This document shows, one piece after another, positions 25,168-33,381 of a stretch of 64,000 nucleotides of DNA. Each line of letters begins with the position of its first letter. The first letter of the stretch is position 1. The stretch comes from Streptomyces mayonensis (GTDB lineage: Bacteria; Actinomycetota; Actinomycetes; Streptomycetales; Streptomycetaceae): NCBI RefSeq assembly GCF_018982965.1, contig NZ_JACBYP010000021.1, positions 1 to 64,000 of the forward strand, in the 5' to 3' direction. A program made the position numbers and the translations under genes. The notes under the pieces were generated by a model that worked only from the letters and a program-made list of their open reading frames with translations, was not told the DNA's origin and made no database searches.

Positions 25168-26136
25168 ATGCGTGCACTTCTCGTGGTCAATCCGGCGGCA
25201 ACCACCACGAGCGCGCGTACGCGCGACGTGCTGATCCATGCGCTGGCCAGCGAGATGAAGCTGGAGGCGGTCACCACCGAGTACCGCGGCCACGCCCGGG
25301 ACCTCGGCAGACAGGCCGCGCAGAGCGACGACGTCGAACTGGTGGTGGCCCTCGGCGGCGACGGCACGGTGAACGAGGTCGTCAACGGCCTGCTGCACGG
25401 CGGGCCCGACCCGGAGCACCTGCCCGGCCTCGCGGTGGTCCCCGGCGGTTCCACCAACGTGTTCGCCCGCGCCCTCGGCCTGCCCAACCACGCGGTGGAG
25501 GCCACCGGCGCCCTGCTGGACGCGCTGCGCGAGGGCCGCGAGCGCACCGTCGGCCTGGGGCTCGCCTCCGGCACGCCGGGCACGGAGGACGAGGCGGTCC
25601 CGGAGCGCTGGTTCACCTTCAACGCCGGACTGGGCTTCGACGCAGGCGTCGTCGGCCGTGTCGAGCAGCACCGCGAGCGGGGCAAGAAGTCGACCCACGC
25701 CCTGTACGTCCGCCAGGTGATGCGCGCCCTGGTCGGGGAGCCGCACCGGCGCCACGGGACGATCACCCTGGAACGGGAGGGCGAGGACCCGGTCACCGAC
25801 CTGGTGCTGTCCATAGTCTCGAACACGTCTCCGTGGACGTTCCTCGGCAACCGTCCGATCTACGCGTCCCCCGAGGCCTCGTTCGACACCGCCCTCGACG
25901 TGTTCGGTCTCAGCCGGCTCTCGGCGGGCGCGGTGGCCCGGTATGGCACGCAGTTGCTCACTTCGTCCCCCGAACGCGGACCGCGTGGGCGGCATGCCGT
26001 CTCGCTGCACGATCTGACGGGGTTCACCTTGCATTCGAAGGTGCCTCTCCCCCTCCAGATGGACGGTGACCACCTGGGACTGCGCACCAGCGTGACGTTC
26101 ACAGGCGTACGCCGTGCACTGCGTGTGATTGTGTGA
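25168..26136 (+). CDS. Diacylglycerol kinase-family lipid kinase
   Basis: A soluble or membrane-associated lipid kinase (DAGK_cat family, DgkB/YegS-like), 322 residues. Near the N-terminus are RALLVVNPAAT and the nucleotide loop VVALGGDGTVNEVVNGLL near residue 67, then VVPGGSTNVFARALG near residue 92. The C-terminal LCB5-like lobe is present. Substrate could be diacylglycerol or another lipid alcohol. The ATG follows a TACCCT box by seven bases, so leaderless translation is likely. Confidence 0.9.
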   Translation: MRALLVVNPAATTTSARTRDVLIHALASEMKLEAVTTEYRGHARDLGRQAAQSDDVELVVALGGDGTVNEVVNGLLHGGPDPEHLPGLAVVPGGSTNVFARALGLPNHAVEATGALLDALREGRERTVGLGLASGTPGTEDEAVPERWFTFNAGLGFDAGVVGRVEQHRERGKKSTHALYVRQVMRALVGEPHRRHGTITLEREGEDPVTDLVLSIVSNTSPWTFLGNRPIYASPEASFDTALDVFGLSRLSAGAVARYGTQLLTSSPERGPRGRHAVSLHDLTGFTLHSKVPLPLQMDGDHLGLRTSVTFTGVRRALRVIV

Positions 26137-26455
26137 GCAGAACCGGCTAAAGTCCTTTCACTCGAACGTTTAGGCCAGGGTCCACCCCATGGAAGTACGG
26201 CTGTGACCTAGTCGACACCGAAGAATCAAAAAAAACTTTCCGGAAGGGGTTGTATCCGCCGCCGAGGTTTGCGAGTCTCTTCTTGGCGATCGGGACGGCC
26301 CGCAAGACCGGCCTCCACAGATCACCGGAACCCCTCTTCAAACCACAGGACCACGCCAGGGAACCTGGCGGTAGGCCCTTCCCTTGTCGAGGGATTCGTG
26401 AAAGCGTTCACATTCACAAGCAACCCGCACGTAATACCAAGGAGAGGTAGCAGCC
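26137..26455 (+). promoter_or_regulatory. Long leader/promoter region of the WhiB1-type gene
   Basis: This 319-base gene-free stretch is notably less GC-rich than its surroundings, with an eight-A run near 26230. Nearest the gene lies an inverted repeat GTGAA-N4-TTCAC (26398-26411), then a GGAGAGG Shine-Dalgarno. wbl genes of this type are strongly expressed and have long upstream regions. I cannot place the -10 and -35 with confidence. Confidence 0.45.
26398..26411. promoter_or_regulatory. Inverted repeat GTGAA-N4-TTCAC upstream of the wbl gene
   Basis: A perfect five-base inverted repeat with a four-base spacer, 45 bases before the wbl start codon. It could bind a dimeric regulator. The binding protein is unknown, and short palindromes occur by chance. 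Confidence 0.35.
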
Positions 26456-26713
26456 ATGGACTGGCGTCACCGCGCCGTTTGCCGCGAGGAAGACCCCGAG
26501 CTCTTCTTCCCCATCGGCAACACCGGTCCCGCGCTGCTGCAGATCGAGGAAGCCAAGGCCGTCTGCCGTCGCTGCCCTGTCATGGAGCAGTGCCTGCAGT
26601 GGGCGCTCGAGTCCGGTCAGGACTCCGGCGTCTGGGGTGGTCTCAGCGAGGACGAGCGTCGCGCGATGAAGCGCCGTGCCGCCCGCAACCGGGCTCGTCA
26701 GGCCTCCGCCTGA
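26456..26713 (+). CDS. wblE: WhiB-family iron-sulfur transcription factor (WhiB1/WblE type)
   Basis: An 85-residue actinobacterial Wbl protein that binds a [4Fe-4S] cluster and partners the primary sigma factor. The four cluster cysteines are Cys9, Cys37, Cys40 and Cys46, followed by the GVWGGLSEDERR turn and a basic tail (MKRRAARNRARQ) for DNA binding. Length and cysteine spacing are those of mycobacterial WhiB1. Its neighbour on the other strand is a PdtaS-like kinase gene, the same pairing as in Mycobacterium. A strong U-tract terminator follows. Confidence 0.95.
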   Translation: MDWRHRAVCREEDPELFFPIGNTGPALLQIEEAKAVCRRCPVMEQCLQWALESGQDSGVWGGLSEDERRAMKRRAARNRARQASA

Positions 26714-26837
26714 CCAGCCGCCCCTACTGACAGCCTCAGCTTGGCGGCGTGTACAGCGCGTACACATCCCCCGCCCCCGAGCCGCAGCGCGCAGTACCCC
26801 CCGATGAGCATCGGGACGATGCATCGCACGAGCACTG

Positions 26838-26868
26838 GCCCCGGACCTTCACAGGTCCGGGGCTTTTT
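26838..26868 (+). terminator. Canonical intrinsic terminator downstream of wblE
   Basis: A perfect 11-base-pair stem (GCCCCGGACCT and its complement) with a TCAC loop is followed directly by TTTTT. This is an unusually classical Rho-independent terminator for Streptomyces. Confidence 0.92.
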
Positions 26869-26966
26869 GCTGCCCCTGCCCCGCGCTGCCCCGCACCACC
26901 CCGCGCCGAACCGCACCGCTGCTCCTCCGGCTACTTCTCCGGCTGCTCCTCCAGCCACTCCTCCGG

Positions 26967-28439
26967 CTACTTCTCCGTGGGAACCGGGATGTCCAGGATC
27001 ACGCGAGTGCCGCGGTCGGGAGCCGGCACCGGCACCATGTCGAAGGTGCCACCCAACTCGCCCTCCACCAGGGTGCGTACGATCTGCAGTCCCAGGTTCC
27101 CGGAACGGTGCGGGTCGAAGTCCTCGGGCAGGCCGACGCCGTCGTCCTGGACGGTGACCAGCAGCCGGGCCTCCTTCGTCGTGCCGCCGCGGACCGCGGA
27201 GACTTCGACCGTGCCGGTGTCGCCGTCGCGGAAGCCGTGCTCCAGGGCGTTCTGCAGCACCTCGGTCAGCACCATGGACAGCGGGGTGGCGACCTCGGCG
27301 TCGAGGATGCCGAAGCGGCCGGCGCGCCGGCCGGTGACCTTGCCCGGGGAGATCTCCGCCACCATCGCCAGTACGCGGTCGGCGATCTCGTCGAACTCCA
27401 CGCGCTCGTCCAGGTTCTGGGAGAGCGTCTCGTGCACGATCGCGATCGAACCGACCCGGCGCACGGCCTCCTCCAGCGCCTCGCGGCCCCGCGCGGACTC
27501 GATGCGCCGGGCCTGGAGGCGCAGCAGGGCCGCGACCGTCTGCAGGTTGTTCTTCACCCGGTGGTGGATCTCCCGGATGGTGGCGTCCTTGGTGATCAAC
27601 TCGCGTTCGCGGCGGCGCAGTTCCGTCACGTCCCGCAGGAGCACCAGCGAACCGATGCGCGTGCCCTTGGGCTTGAGGGGGATGGCGCGGAACTGGATCA
27701 CCCCGTCGTGCGCCTCGATCTCGAACTCGCGCGGCGCCCAGCCGCTGGCCACCTTGGCGAGCGCCTCGTCCACCGGGCCGCGGGAGGGGGCGAGTTCGGC
27801 GGTGGTCCGGCCGAGGTGGTGGCCGACCAGGTCGGCGGCCAGGCCCATGCGGTGGTAGGCCGACAGTGCGTTCGGGGAGGCGTACTGCACGATGCCGTCC
27901 CCGTCGACCCGGATCAGGCCGTCGCCGACGCGGGGCGAGGCGTCCATGTCGAGCTGCTGGTTCTCGAACGGGAAGGCGCCGGCCGCGATCATCTGTGCGA
28001 GGTCCGAGGCGCTCTGCAGGTACGTCAGCTCCAGGCGGCTCGGCGTGCGCACGGTGAGCAGGTTGGTGTTGCGGGCGATGACGCCCAGGACGCGTCCCTG
28101 GCGGCGTACGGGGATGGACTCGACGCGGACCGGGACCTCCTCGCGCCACTCGGGGTCGCCCTCGCGCACGATGCGGCCCTCGTCCAGGGCGGCGTCGAGC
28201 ATGGGGCGCCGGCCGCGCGGGACCAGGTGGCCGACCATGTCGTCCTGGTACGAGGTGGGGCCGGTGTTGGGGCGCATCTGGGCGACGGAGACGTACCGCG
28301 TGCCGTCCCGCGTGGGGACCCACAGGACCAGGTCGGCGAAGGAGAGGTCGGAGAGAAGCTGCCACTCCGAGACCAGCAGGTGGAGCCACTCGAGATCGGA
28401 GTCGTCGAGCGCGGTGTGCTGGCGTACGAGTTCGTTCAT
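26967..28439 (-). CDS. PdtaS-like sensor histidine kinase
   Basis: A soluble two-component kinase, 490 residues, with a GAF domain (about 20-150), a PAS domain (about 175-285), a HisKA_2 dimerisation domain with the phospho-acceptor motif IREIHHRVKNNLQT near residue 298, and a HATPase_c domain (LTEVLQNALEHGF near 395, DDGVGLPED near 435). No membrane segment is seen. It matches the PdtaS class, whose partner regulator PdtaR is an ANTAR RNA-binding protein encoded elsewhere. Synteny with the WhiB1-type gene supports this. The ATG start was chosen because the upstream frame is low-complexity. Confidence 0.88.
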   Translation of the reverse strand: MNELVRQHTALDDSDLEWLHLLVSEWQLLSDLSFADLVLWVPTRDGTRYVSVAQMRPNTGPTSYQDDMVGHLVPRGRRPMLDAALDEGRIVREGDPEWREEVPVRVESIPVRRQGRVLGVIARNTNLLTVRTPSRLELTYLQSASDLAQMIAAGAFPFENQQLDMDASPRVGDGLIRVDGDGIVQYASPNALSAYHRMGLAADLVGHHLGRTTAELAPSRGPVDEALAKVASGWAPREFEIEAHDGVIQFRAIPLKPKGTRIGSLVLLRDVTELRRRERELITKDATIREIHHRVKNNLQTVAALLRLQARRIESARGREALEEAVRRVGSIAIVHETLSQNLDERVEFDEIADRVLAMVAEISPGKVTGRRAGRFGILDAEVATPLSMVLTEVLQNALEHGFRDGDTGTVEVSAVRGGTTKEARLLVTVQDDGVGLPEDFDPHRSGNLGLQIVRTLVEGELGGTFDMVPVPAPDRGTRVILDIPVPTEK

Positions 28440-28786
28440 GGAGGGCACGGGGCTGAGCGTACCTGGCGGTACGGACAGCGATCGAAACGAGCCACTCGCC
28501 ACCGCTCCCCCGCTCCGACAACGCCCTGGCACGGCCCGGACCCGCTTCGAACGGGCCCCGGAGAACACCCGCGGGCCGCGGCGCCTGGGAGGGACCCTCA
28601 ACCCTCCCGGCACCGCAGCCCGGAGCAACATCGGCCGTGGGGTGTGCGGTCCCGTCGGCCGAAGGACGAGGAGCCGGAGCAGTCAGGGCAGAGAGCCCCG
28701 GTTCCTCGGTCCGCCCTCCTGTGCGGGGAGGGCGGAAGCCTGCGGTCACCTCGCGCGAGCGACACGGTCGGTGTCCTGGCGCCCAT

Positions 28787-28802
28787 TCTGGACTAGACCA
28801 CT
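28787..28802. promoter_or_regulatory. DasR box (dre), distal
   Basis: TCTGGACTAGACCACT keeps the palindromic core TGG-N-CTAGACCA of the DasR consensus ACTGGTCTAGACCAGT, with few mismatches. It lies 305 bases before nagB and 348 before the kinase start. Confidence 0.8.
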
Positions 28803-29013
28803 AAGCGTGTCCATGCGGTGGACCGTAGTTTTGTCGAGCCTATCGCCGTCGACCCGCGAGGGGGCGGGCCGGACGCGGGCCGTCACCTTTCCCGGTGACA
28901 CCGGGAGCCGTCCACCCGTCACCCGCGGCCGTCCACCCAGCACCCCGCGCCCGTCCACCCGTCACCCGCGGCCGTCCGCCGTTCCCGCGACCGCGAGGAC
29001 CCCGCTCTGTTAG

Positions 29014-29029
29014 ATTGGTCTAAACCACA
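29014..29029. promoter_or_regulatory. DasR box (dre) at the nagB promoter
   Basis: ATTGGTCTAAACCACA, core TGGTCTAAACCA, matches the DasR consensus closely and overlaps the likely -10 region of nagB. Repression of nagB by DasR in the absence of glucosamine-6-phosphate is established for S. coelicolor. Confidence 0.9.
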
Positions 29030-29091
29030 CAGTCACCACATAGCCAGTCCCGGACCCCGGGTGAGTCCTCTCTTCGAAACGGCAGGCCAGC

Positions 29092-29877
29092 GTGGAAGTT
29101 GTCATCGTTCCCGATGCCAAGGCGGGCGGCGAACTCATAGCCGGGGCCATGGCACAGCTGCTCCGGCGCAAGCCCGACGCCCTGCTGGGGGTGGCCACCG
29201 GCTCGACGCCGCTGCCCGTGTACGAGGCACTGGCGGCCAAGGCGCGCTCGGGTGCCGTGGACACCGCGCGGGCGCGGATCGCCCAGCTCGACGAGTACGT
29301 GGGGCTGCCCGCGGAGCACCCGGAGTCCTACCGCTCGGTGCTGCGCCGCGAGGTGCTCGAACCGCTGGGCATCGGCATGGACGCCTTCATGGGCCCCGAC
29401 GGCACGGCCGAGGACGTCCAGGCGGCGTGCGAGGCCTACGACGCGGCGCTGGGCGCGGCGGGCGGGGTCGACCTGCAGCTCCTCGGCATCGGCACCGACG
29501 GGCACATCGGCTTCAACGAGCCCTGCTCCTCGCTCGCCTCGCGGACCCGGATCAAGACCCTCACGGAGCAGACCCGCGTCGACAACGCGCGTTTCTTCGA
29601 CGGCGACATCGAGCAGGTGCCGCACCACGTGATCACACAGGGCATCGGCACCATCCTGGAGGCCCGGCACGTGGTGCTGCTCGCCACCGGGGAGGGCAAG
29701 GCGGACGCGGTGGCCGCGAGCGTGGAGGGGCCGGTCGCGGCCGTGTGCCCGGCCTCGGCGCTGCAACTGCACCCGCACGCCACGGTCGTCGTCGACGACG
29801 CGGCGGCCGCCAAGCTGAAGCTCGCCGACTACTTCCGGCACACCTACGCCCACAAGCCGGACTGGCAGGGCATCTGA
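29092..29877 (+). CDS. nagB: Glucosamine-6-phosphate deaminase
   Basis: Converts glucosamine-6-phosphate to fructose-6-phosphate and ammonia, the last step of amino-sugar use. The 261-residue product has the substrate-loop GVATGSTPLPVYEAL near residue 34, DEYVGLP near 67, and the catalytic GIGTDGHIGFNEP near 130. The start is GTG with a weak Shine-Dalgarno. The gene has its own DasR box and terminator and faces the das operon. Confidence 0.96.
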   Translation: MEVVIVPDAKAGGELIAGAMAQLLRRKPDALLGVATGSTPLPVYEALAAKARSGAVDTARARIAQLDEYVGLPAEHPESYRSVLRREVLEPLGIGMDAFMGPDGTAEDVQAACEAYDAALGAAGGVDLQLLGIGTDGHIGFNEPCSSLASRTRIKTLTEQTRVDNARFFDGDIEQVPHHVITQGIGTILEARHVVLLATGEGKADAVAASVEGPVAAVCPASALQLHPHATVVVDDAAAAKLKLADYFRHTYAHKPDWQGI

Positions 29878-29896
29878 CCCGCCCCGCACGCCCGCG

Positions 29897-29931
29897 CAGG
29901 CGCCGGCCCCCGTGACGGGGACCGGCGCCTG
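29897..29931. terminator. nagB/dasD convergent terminator
   Basis: A ten-base perfect outer stem (CAGGCGCCGG with CCGGCGCCTG) encloses a further GC-rich pairing and a short loop. It sits between the convergent 3' ends of nagB and the das operon. Confidence 0.75.
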
Positions 29932-29954
29932 TGCCGTTCCGGTGGCAGGAGGCG

Positions 29955-31460
29955 TCAGTGCCCCGTGCCCACGACCGCCTCCGCCGCCGCGCGGCCGCAG
30001 ACGCGGGCCGCTCCGTGGGTGGCGAGGTGGAGGGCGCCGCGGGGTGCGGCGCGGGGGACGCCCATCTCGACGACGACCGTGTCGGGGCGGGCCGCGAGCA
30101 GGGTGTCCAGGGCCGCCGCCATCCACGGGTGGCGGTGCTCGTCGCGGACCACGGCGACGACGCGGCGCCCGCCCGCCGCCGTCAGCGCCTCGCGGCCGGC
30201 GTCGGGACCGTTGAAGCTGCCGGTCTCGGTGCCCGGCAGCAGCCGGCGCAGTTCCGCGGCGACGCCCCAGGGCGTCTCGTCGCCGACCGCGATGTTGGCG
30301 ACGGGGGTGAAGGCGGCCACGTAGGGCGCCGTGGTGAGCGGGGCGAAGCCGTCGGCGGCGGTGACGCGCAGGGCGCGGCGGGCGGCGCGCAGTCCCACGT
30401 CGCCGTCGGGGGTGTCCCCGGCACCCGTGCCCGACGGGTCCGGCCGGTTCGCGGCCGTCCAGGCGGACAGGGACCGGACGCGTTCCGCCGCGTCGGCCAG
30501 CCGCTCCTCGGGCAGCTCGCCGGAGCGGACGGCCTCGACCAGGGCGTCGCTCAGCCGCCGCACGGTGTCCTCGTCGGACAGGCCGCCGCCCACGCAGATC
30601 GCGTCGGCACCGGCCGCGACGGCCAGCGCGGTGCCGCGTTCGATGCCGTACGTGCCGGAGATCGCCCGCATCTCGATGCCGTCGGTGACGATGAGGCCGT
30701 CGTAGCCCAGTTCGCCGCGGAGCAGCTCGGTCAGGATGCGGCGGGAGAGCGTCGCCGGGCGGTCCGGGTCCAGGGCGGGGACCAGGATGTGGGCGCTCAT
30801 CACCGCGCGGCTGCCTGCGGCGACGGCCGCGCGGAACGGGACGAGGTCGCGTTCGGCGAGCACCCCGGCGTCCACGTCGATGAGCGGCACGGCGTGGTGG
30901 GAGTCGACGCCGGTGTCGCCGTGGCCCGGGAAGTGCTTGGTGCAGGTGGCCACGCCGGCCGACTGCATGCCGGTGACATAGGCGGCGGTGTGCCGGGCGA
31001 CCAGGTCGGTGTCGGACCCGAAGGCGCGTACGCCGATGACCGGGTTGTCCGGGTTGGAGTTGACGTCGGCGGACGGCGCCCAGTTGAAGTTGACGCCGCT
31101 GTCCGCGAGCCGACGGCCCAGCGCGGCGGCGACCTCCCGGGTGAGGCCCACGTCGTCCACGGCGCCGAGCGCGTGGTTGCCGGGGAAGGAGGAGCCGGTG
31201 CGCACCTCGAGCCGGGTGACGTCGCCGCCCTCCTCGTCGATGGCGACCAGCACGTCCTCGCGCTCGGCGCGCAGCTGTGCGGTGAGGGCGGCGACCTGCT
31301 CGGGCGAGGTGACGTTGCGGCCGAACAGGGCGACGGACGCCAGGCCCTCGCCGAGGCGGCGCAGCAGCCAGTCGGGGGCGGTGGTGCCGGCGAAGCCGGG
31401 CTGGAGGACGGTGAGCGCGTCGCGCGTGAGGGTGTCGGGGGCCCTGGTCAGGGTCGTCAT
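29955..31460 (-). CDS. dasD: Family 3 beta-N-acetylglucosaminidase DasD
   Basis: A GH3 glycosidase that hydrolyses imported chitobiose to GlcNAc, 501 residues. NagZ-type motif KHFPGHGDTGVDSHH near residue 180 carries the Asp-His dyad. The nucleophile Asp is in LIVTDGIEMRAI near residue 262. A second C-terminal domain follows. No signal peptide is present, so it acts in the cytoplasm after uptake by DasABC. It is the last gene of the das operon, seven bases after dasC. Confidence 0.93.
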   Translation of the reverse strand: MTTLTRAPDTLTRDALTVLQPGFAGTTAPDWLLRRLGEGLASVALFGRNVTSPEQVAALTAQLRAEREDVLVAIDEEGGDVTRLEVRTGSSFPGNHALGAVDDVGLTREVAAALGRRLADSGVNFNWAPSADVNSNPDNPVIGVRAFGSDTDLVARHTAAYVTGMQSAGVATCTKHFPGHGDTGVDSHHAVPLIDVDAGVLAERDLVPFRAAVAAGSRAVMSAHILVPALDPDRPATLSRRILTELLRGELGYDGLIVTDGIEMRAISGTYGIERGTALAVAAGADAICVGGGLSDEDTVRRLSDALVEAVRSGELPEERLADAAERVRSLSAWTAANRPDPSGTGAGDTPDGDVGLRAARRALRVTAADGFAPLTTAPYVAAFTPVANIAVGDETPWGVAAELRRLLPGTETGSFNGPDAGREALTAAGGRRVVAVVRDEHRHPWMAAALDTLLAARPDTVVVEMGVPRAAPRGALHLATHGAARVCGRAAAEAVVGTGH

Positions 31461-31467
31461 GGGTGCG

Positions 31468-32298
31468 TCATCCCTTCACTGCGCCGGCGGTCAGGCCGCT
31501 GACGGCCTTGCGCTGCAGGAAGACGAAGAGAACGAGGATCGGGATGGCGAAGAGGGACGAGGCGGCCATGGTGGCGCCCCAGTCGTCGCCGAACTGGGTC
31601 TGGAAGCTGGACAGCCACAGCGGCAGCGTCTGGGCCTCGGCGTCCTTGTTGAGGACCAGGACCAGGGCGAACTCGTTCCAGGCGGTGATGAACCCGAACA
31701 GCGAGGTGGACATCAGGCCCGGCGCGAGCAGCGGCAGGATGACACGGCGGAACGCCTCGGCGCGGGTGCAGCCGTCGACCATCGCCGACTCCTCCAGCTC
31801 CTTCGGCACGGCGGCGACGAAGCCGCGCAGCGTCAGGATGGTGAAGGGGAGGATCATCATCATGTAGAAGAGCGTCAGCGGCACCAGGCTGTTCAGCATC
31901 GACGCGTCCCGCACGATCATGTACATCGCGATGATCATGACTTCCCAGGGCGCCATCTGGGCCAGCATGAAGCCGATGATGAAGCCGCGCCGCCCCTTGA
32001 ACCGCATCCGCGCCAGCGCGAAGGACCCGGCCAGCGCGATGATCAGGGAGAAGACCACGGCGAGGACGGTGACGGTCAGCGAGTTGGTGACGTACGTCCA
32101 GAAGTGGTCGACGTCGGTCGCGGTCGTGAAGTGCTCGAAGGTGATGTCGGTCGGGATCCAGACCGGGTCCTCCGAGAGGATGTCGCCGGTCGGCTTGAGA
32201 GCCGTGGCGAACATCCAGTACACGGGGAAGACGAAGCCGATGAACAGGACGACGGCCGTGACGTTGGGCCACAGGCGGCCGAAGAGCGAGCGCTTCAC
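31468..32298 (-). CDS. dasC: Chitobiose ABC transporter permease DasC
   Basis: One of two membrane subunits of the N,N'-diacetylchitobiose importer (CUT1 sugar family), 276 residues, six transmembrane segments. The EAA loop is ELEESAMVDGCTRAEAFRRV near residue 190. It starts with GTG overlapping the dasB stop (GTGA). The operon lacks an ATPase gene. In Streptomyces the shared ATPase MsiK, encoded elsewhere, energises this transporter. Confidence 0.95.
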   Translation of the reverse strand: MKRSLFGRLWPNVTAVVLFIGFVFPVYWMFATALKPTGDILSEDPVWIPTDITFEHFTTATDVDHFWTYVTNSLTVTVLAVVFSLIIALAGSFALARMRFKGRRGFIIGFMLAQMAPWEVMIIAMYMIVRDASMLNSLVPLTLFYMMMILPFTILTLRGFVAAVPKELEESAMVDGCTRAEAFRRVILPLLAPGLMSTSLFGFITAWNEFALVLVLNKDAEAQTLPLWLSSFQTQFGDDWGATMAASSLFAIPILVLFVFLQRKAVSGLTAGAVKG

Positions 32299-33281
32299 AG
32301 CTCGTCCTCCTCTTGCTTGAGCACGATCCTCAGGTAGTACGCGGTCAGGCCGATCAGGAGCAGGATGGTCAGGGCGGCGATGGCCGCACCCATGCCGTAG
32401 TGCTGGTTCCCGACGCCCTCGACGTAGGCGTAGACGGGCAGGATCTCGGTGAGCCGGTCCGGGCCGCCCTCGTTGATGAGGTAGACCTGCACGAACGCCT
32501 TGAAGACCCAGATGATCTCCAGGAAGGTCGTGGCGTAGAGGAAGGGCCGCAGGAAGGGCATGGTGACCGTGGTGAAGCTGCGCCAGGCACCGGCGCCGTC
32601 GAGGGACGCGGCCTCGTAGAGCTCCTTGGGGATGGTGGTGGTCGCCGCGTAGAGGTTGATGGCGACGAACGGGATCGACATCCACACGATGAGCAGGGTG
32701 ACGACGAAGAACGTCGACATCTGGCTGCTGGTCCAGCTGTAGTCGGCCATGGAGTGCCAGCCGAGTTTGTCCAGGACCCAGTTGACGACGCCGAAGCGCT
32801 GGGCGAACAGCCACTTGTAGACGGTGGTGGCGGCGACGATCGGCATGGCCCAGGCCAGTACCAGGCCGAACAGCAGGGTGAAGCGCATCCGCTTGCCGAG
32901 GCGGGCGAGCAGCAGGCCGACCAGCGTGCCCAGGAGCATGATCAGGACGACGTTGACCGCCGTGAACAGGATCGAGCGGAGGGTGACCCGCCAGAAGTCC
33001 TCGCTGCCGAGGGTCTCCTTGTAGTTGTCGACGCCGTTCCACTCGGTGACGTGCCGGATCAGCTGCCCCATGTTGAGGTTCTGGAAGGACAGCAGGATGT
33101 CCTTCAGCAGCGGCCAGCCGAGCAGCAGCACGGTGGCGGCGCAGGCGGGCAGCAGCAACAGGTACGGGGCGAGCTCGCCGGCACGGGAGGCGGCTCTCTT
33201 CCTCGGCCCGCCGGTGCCGCCGCCGTCCGTCCCTCGGACGTCGGCCGGGCCTGAGGGCGGCCGTTCGGTCTGCACGGTCAT
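32295..33281 (-). CDS. dasB: Chitobiose ABC transporter permease DasB
   Basis: The second membrane subunit of the chitobiose importer, 328 residues. A hydrophilic Gly/Pro/Arg-rich N-terminal tail of about 35 residues precedes six hydrophobic segments. The EAA motif ELYEAASLDGAGAWRSFTTV is near residue 225. Its stop overlaps the dasC start. It follows dasA by 100 bases. Confidence 0.95.
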   Translation of the reverse strand: MTVQTERPPSGPADVRGTDGGGTGGPRKRAASRAGELAPYLLLLPACAATVLLLGWPLLKDILLSFQNLNMGQLIRHVTEWNGVDNYKETLGSEDFWRVTLRSILFTAVNVVLIMLLGTLVGLLLARLGKRMRFTLLFGLVLAWAMPIVAATTVYKWLFAQRFGVVNWVLDKLGWHSMADYSWTSSQMSTFFVVTLLIVWMSIPFVAINLYAATTTIPKELYEAASLDGAGAWRSFTTVTMPFLRPFLYATTFLEIIWVFKAFVQVYLINEGGPDRLTEILPVYAYVEGVGNQHYGMGAAIAALTILLLIGLTAYYLRIVLKQEEDEL

Positions 33282-33381
33282 GCTCGCGATCTCTCTTCTC
33301 GACCTGTGTACGTCGACCCGCGTGCGGTGGCCGGGGCGGGAGCCGTCAGAATCCGGCTGTCCCGCCCCGGCCGACCCGGTG

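Larger units (their letters stand above)
28440..29091. other. 652-base region between the kinase gene and nagB with two DasR boxes
   Basis: No gene is supported. It contains two dre matches (28787-28802 and 29014-29029). Between them a CCGTCCACCC-type element is repeated three to four times (about 28910-28980, ccgtccacccgtcacccgcgg units). The nagB promoter likely lies at TAGATT (29011-29016), overlapping the second dre. The distal part next to the kinase is GC-rich with no clear promoter. Confidence 0.55.

Noticed and set aside
26150..26330. Sigma-R promoter upstream of wblE
   Set aside because: GGAAG occurs, but no GTT stands at 18 bases; the resemblance is not sufficient.
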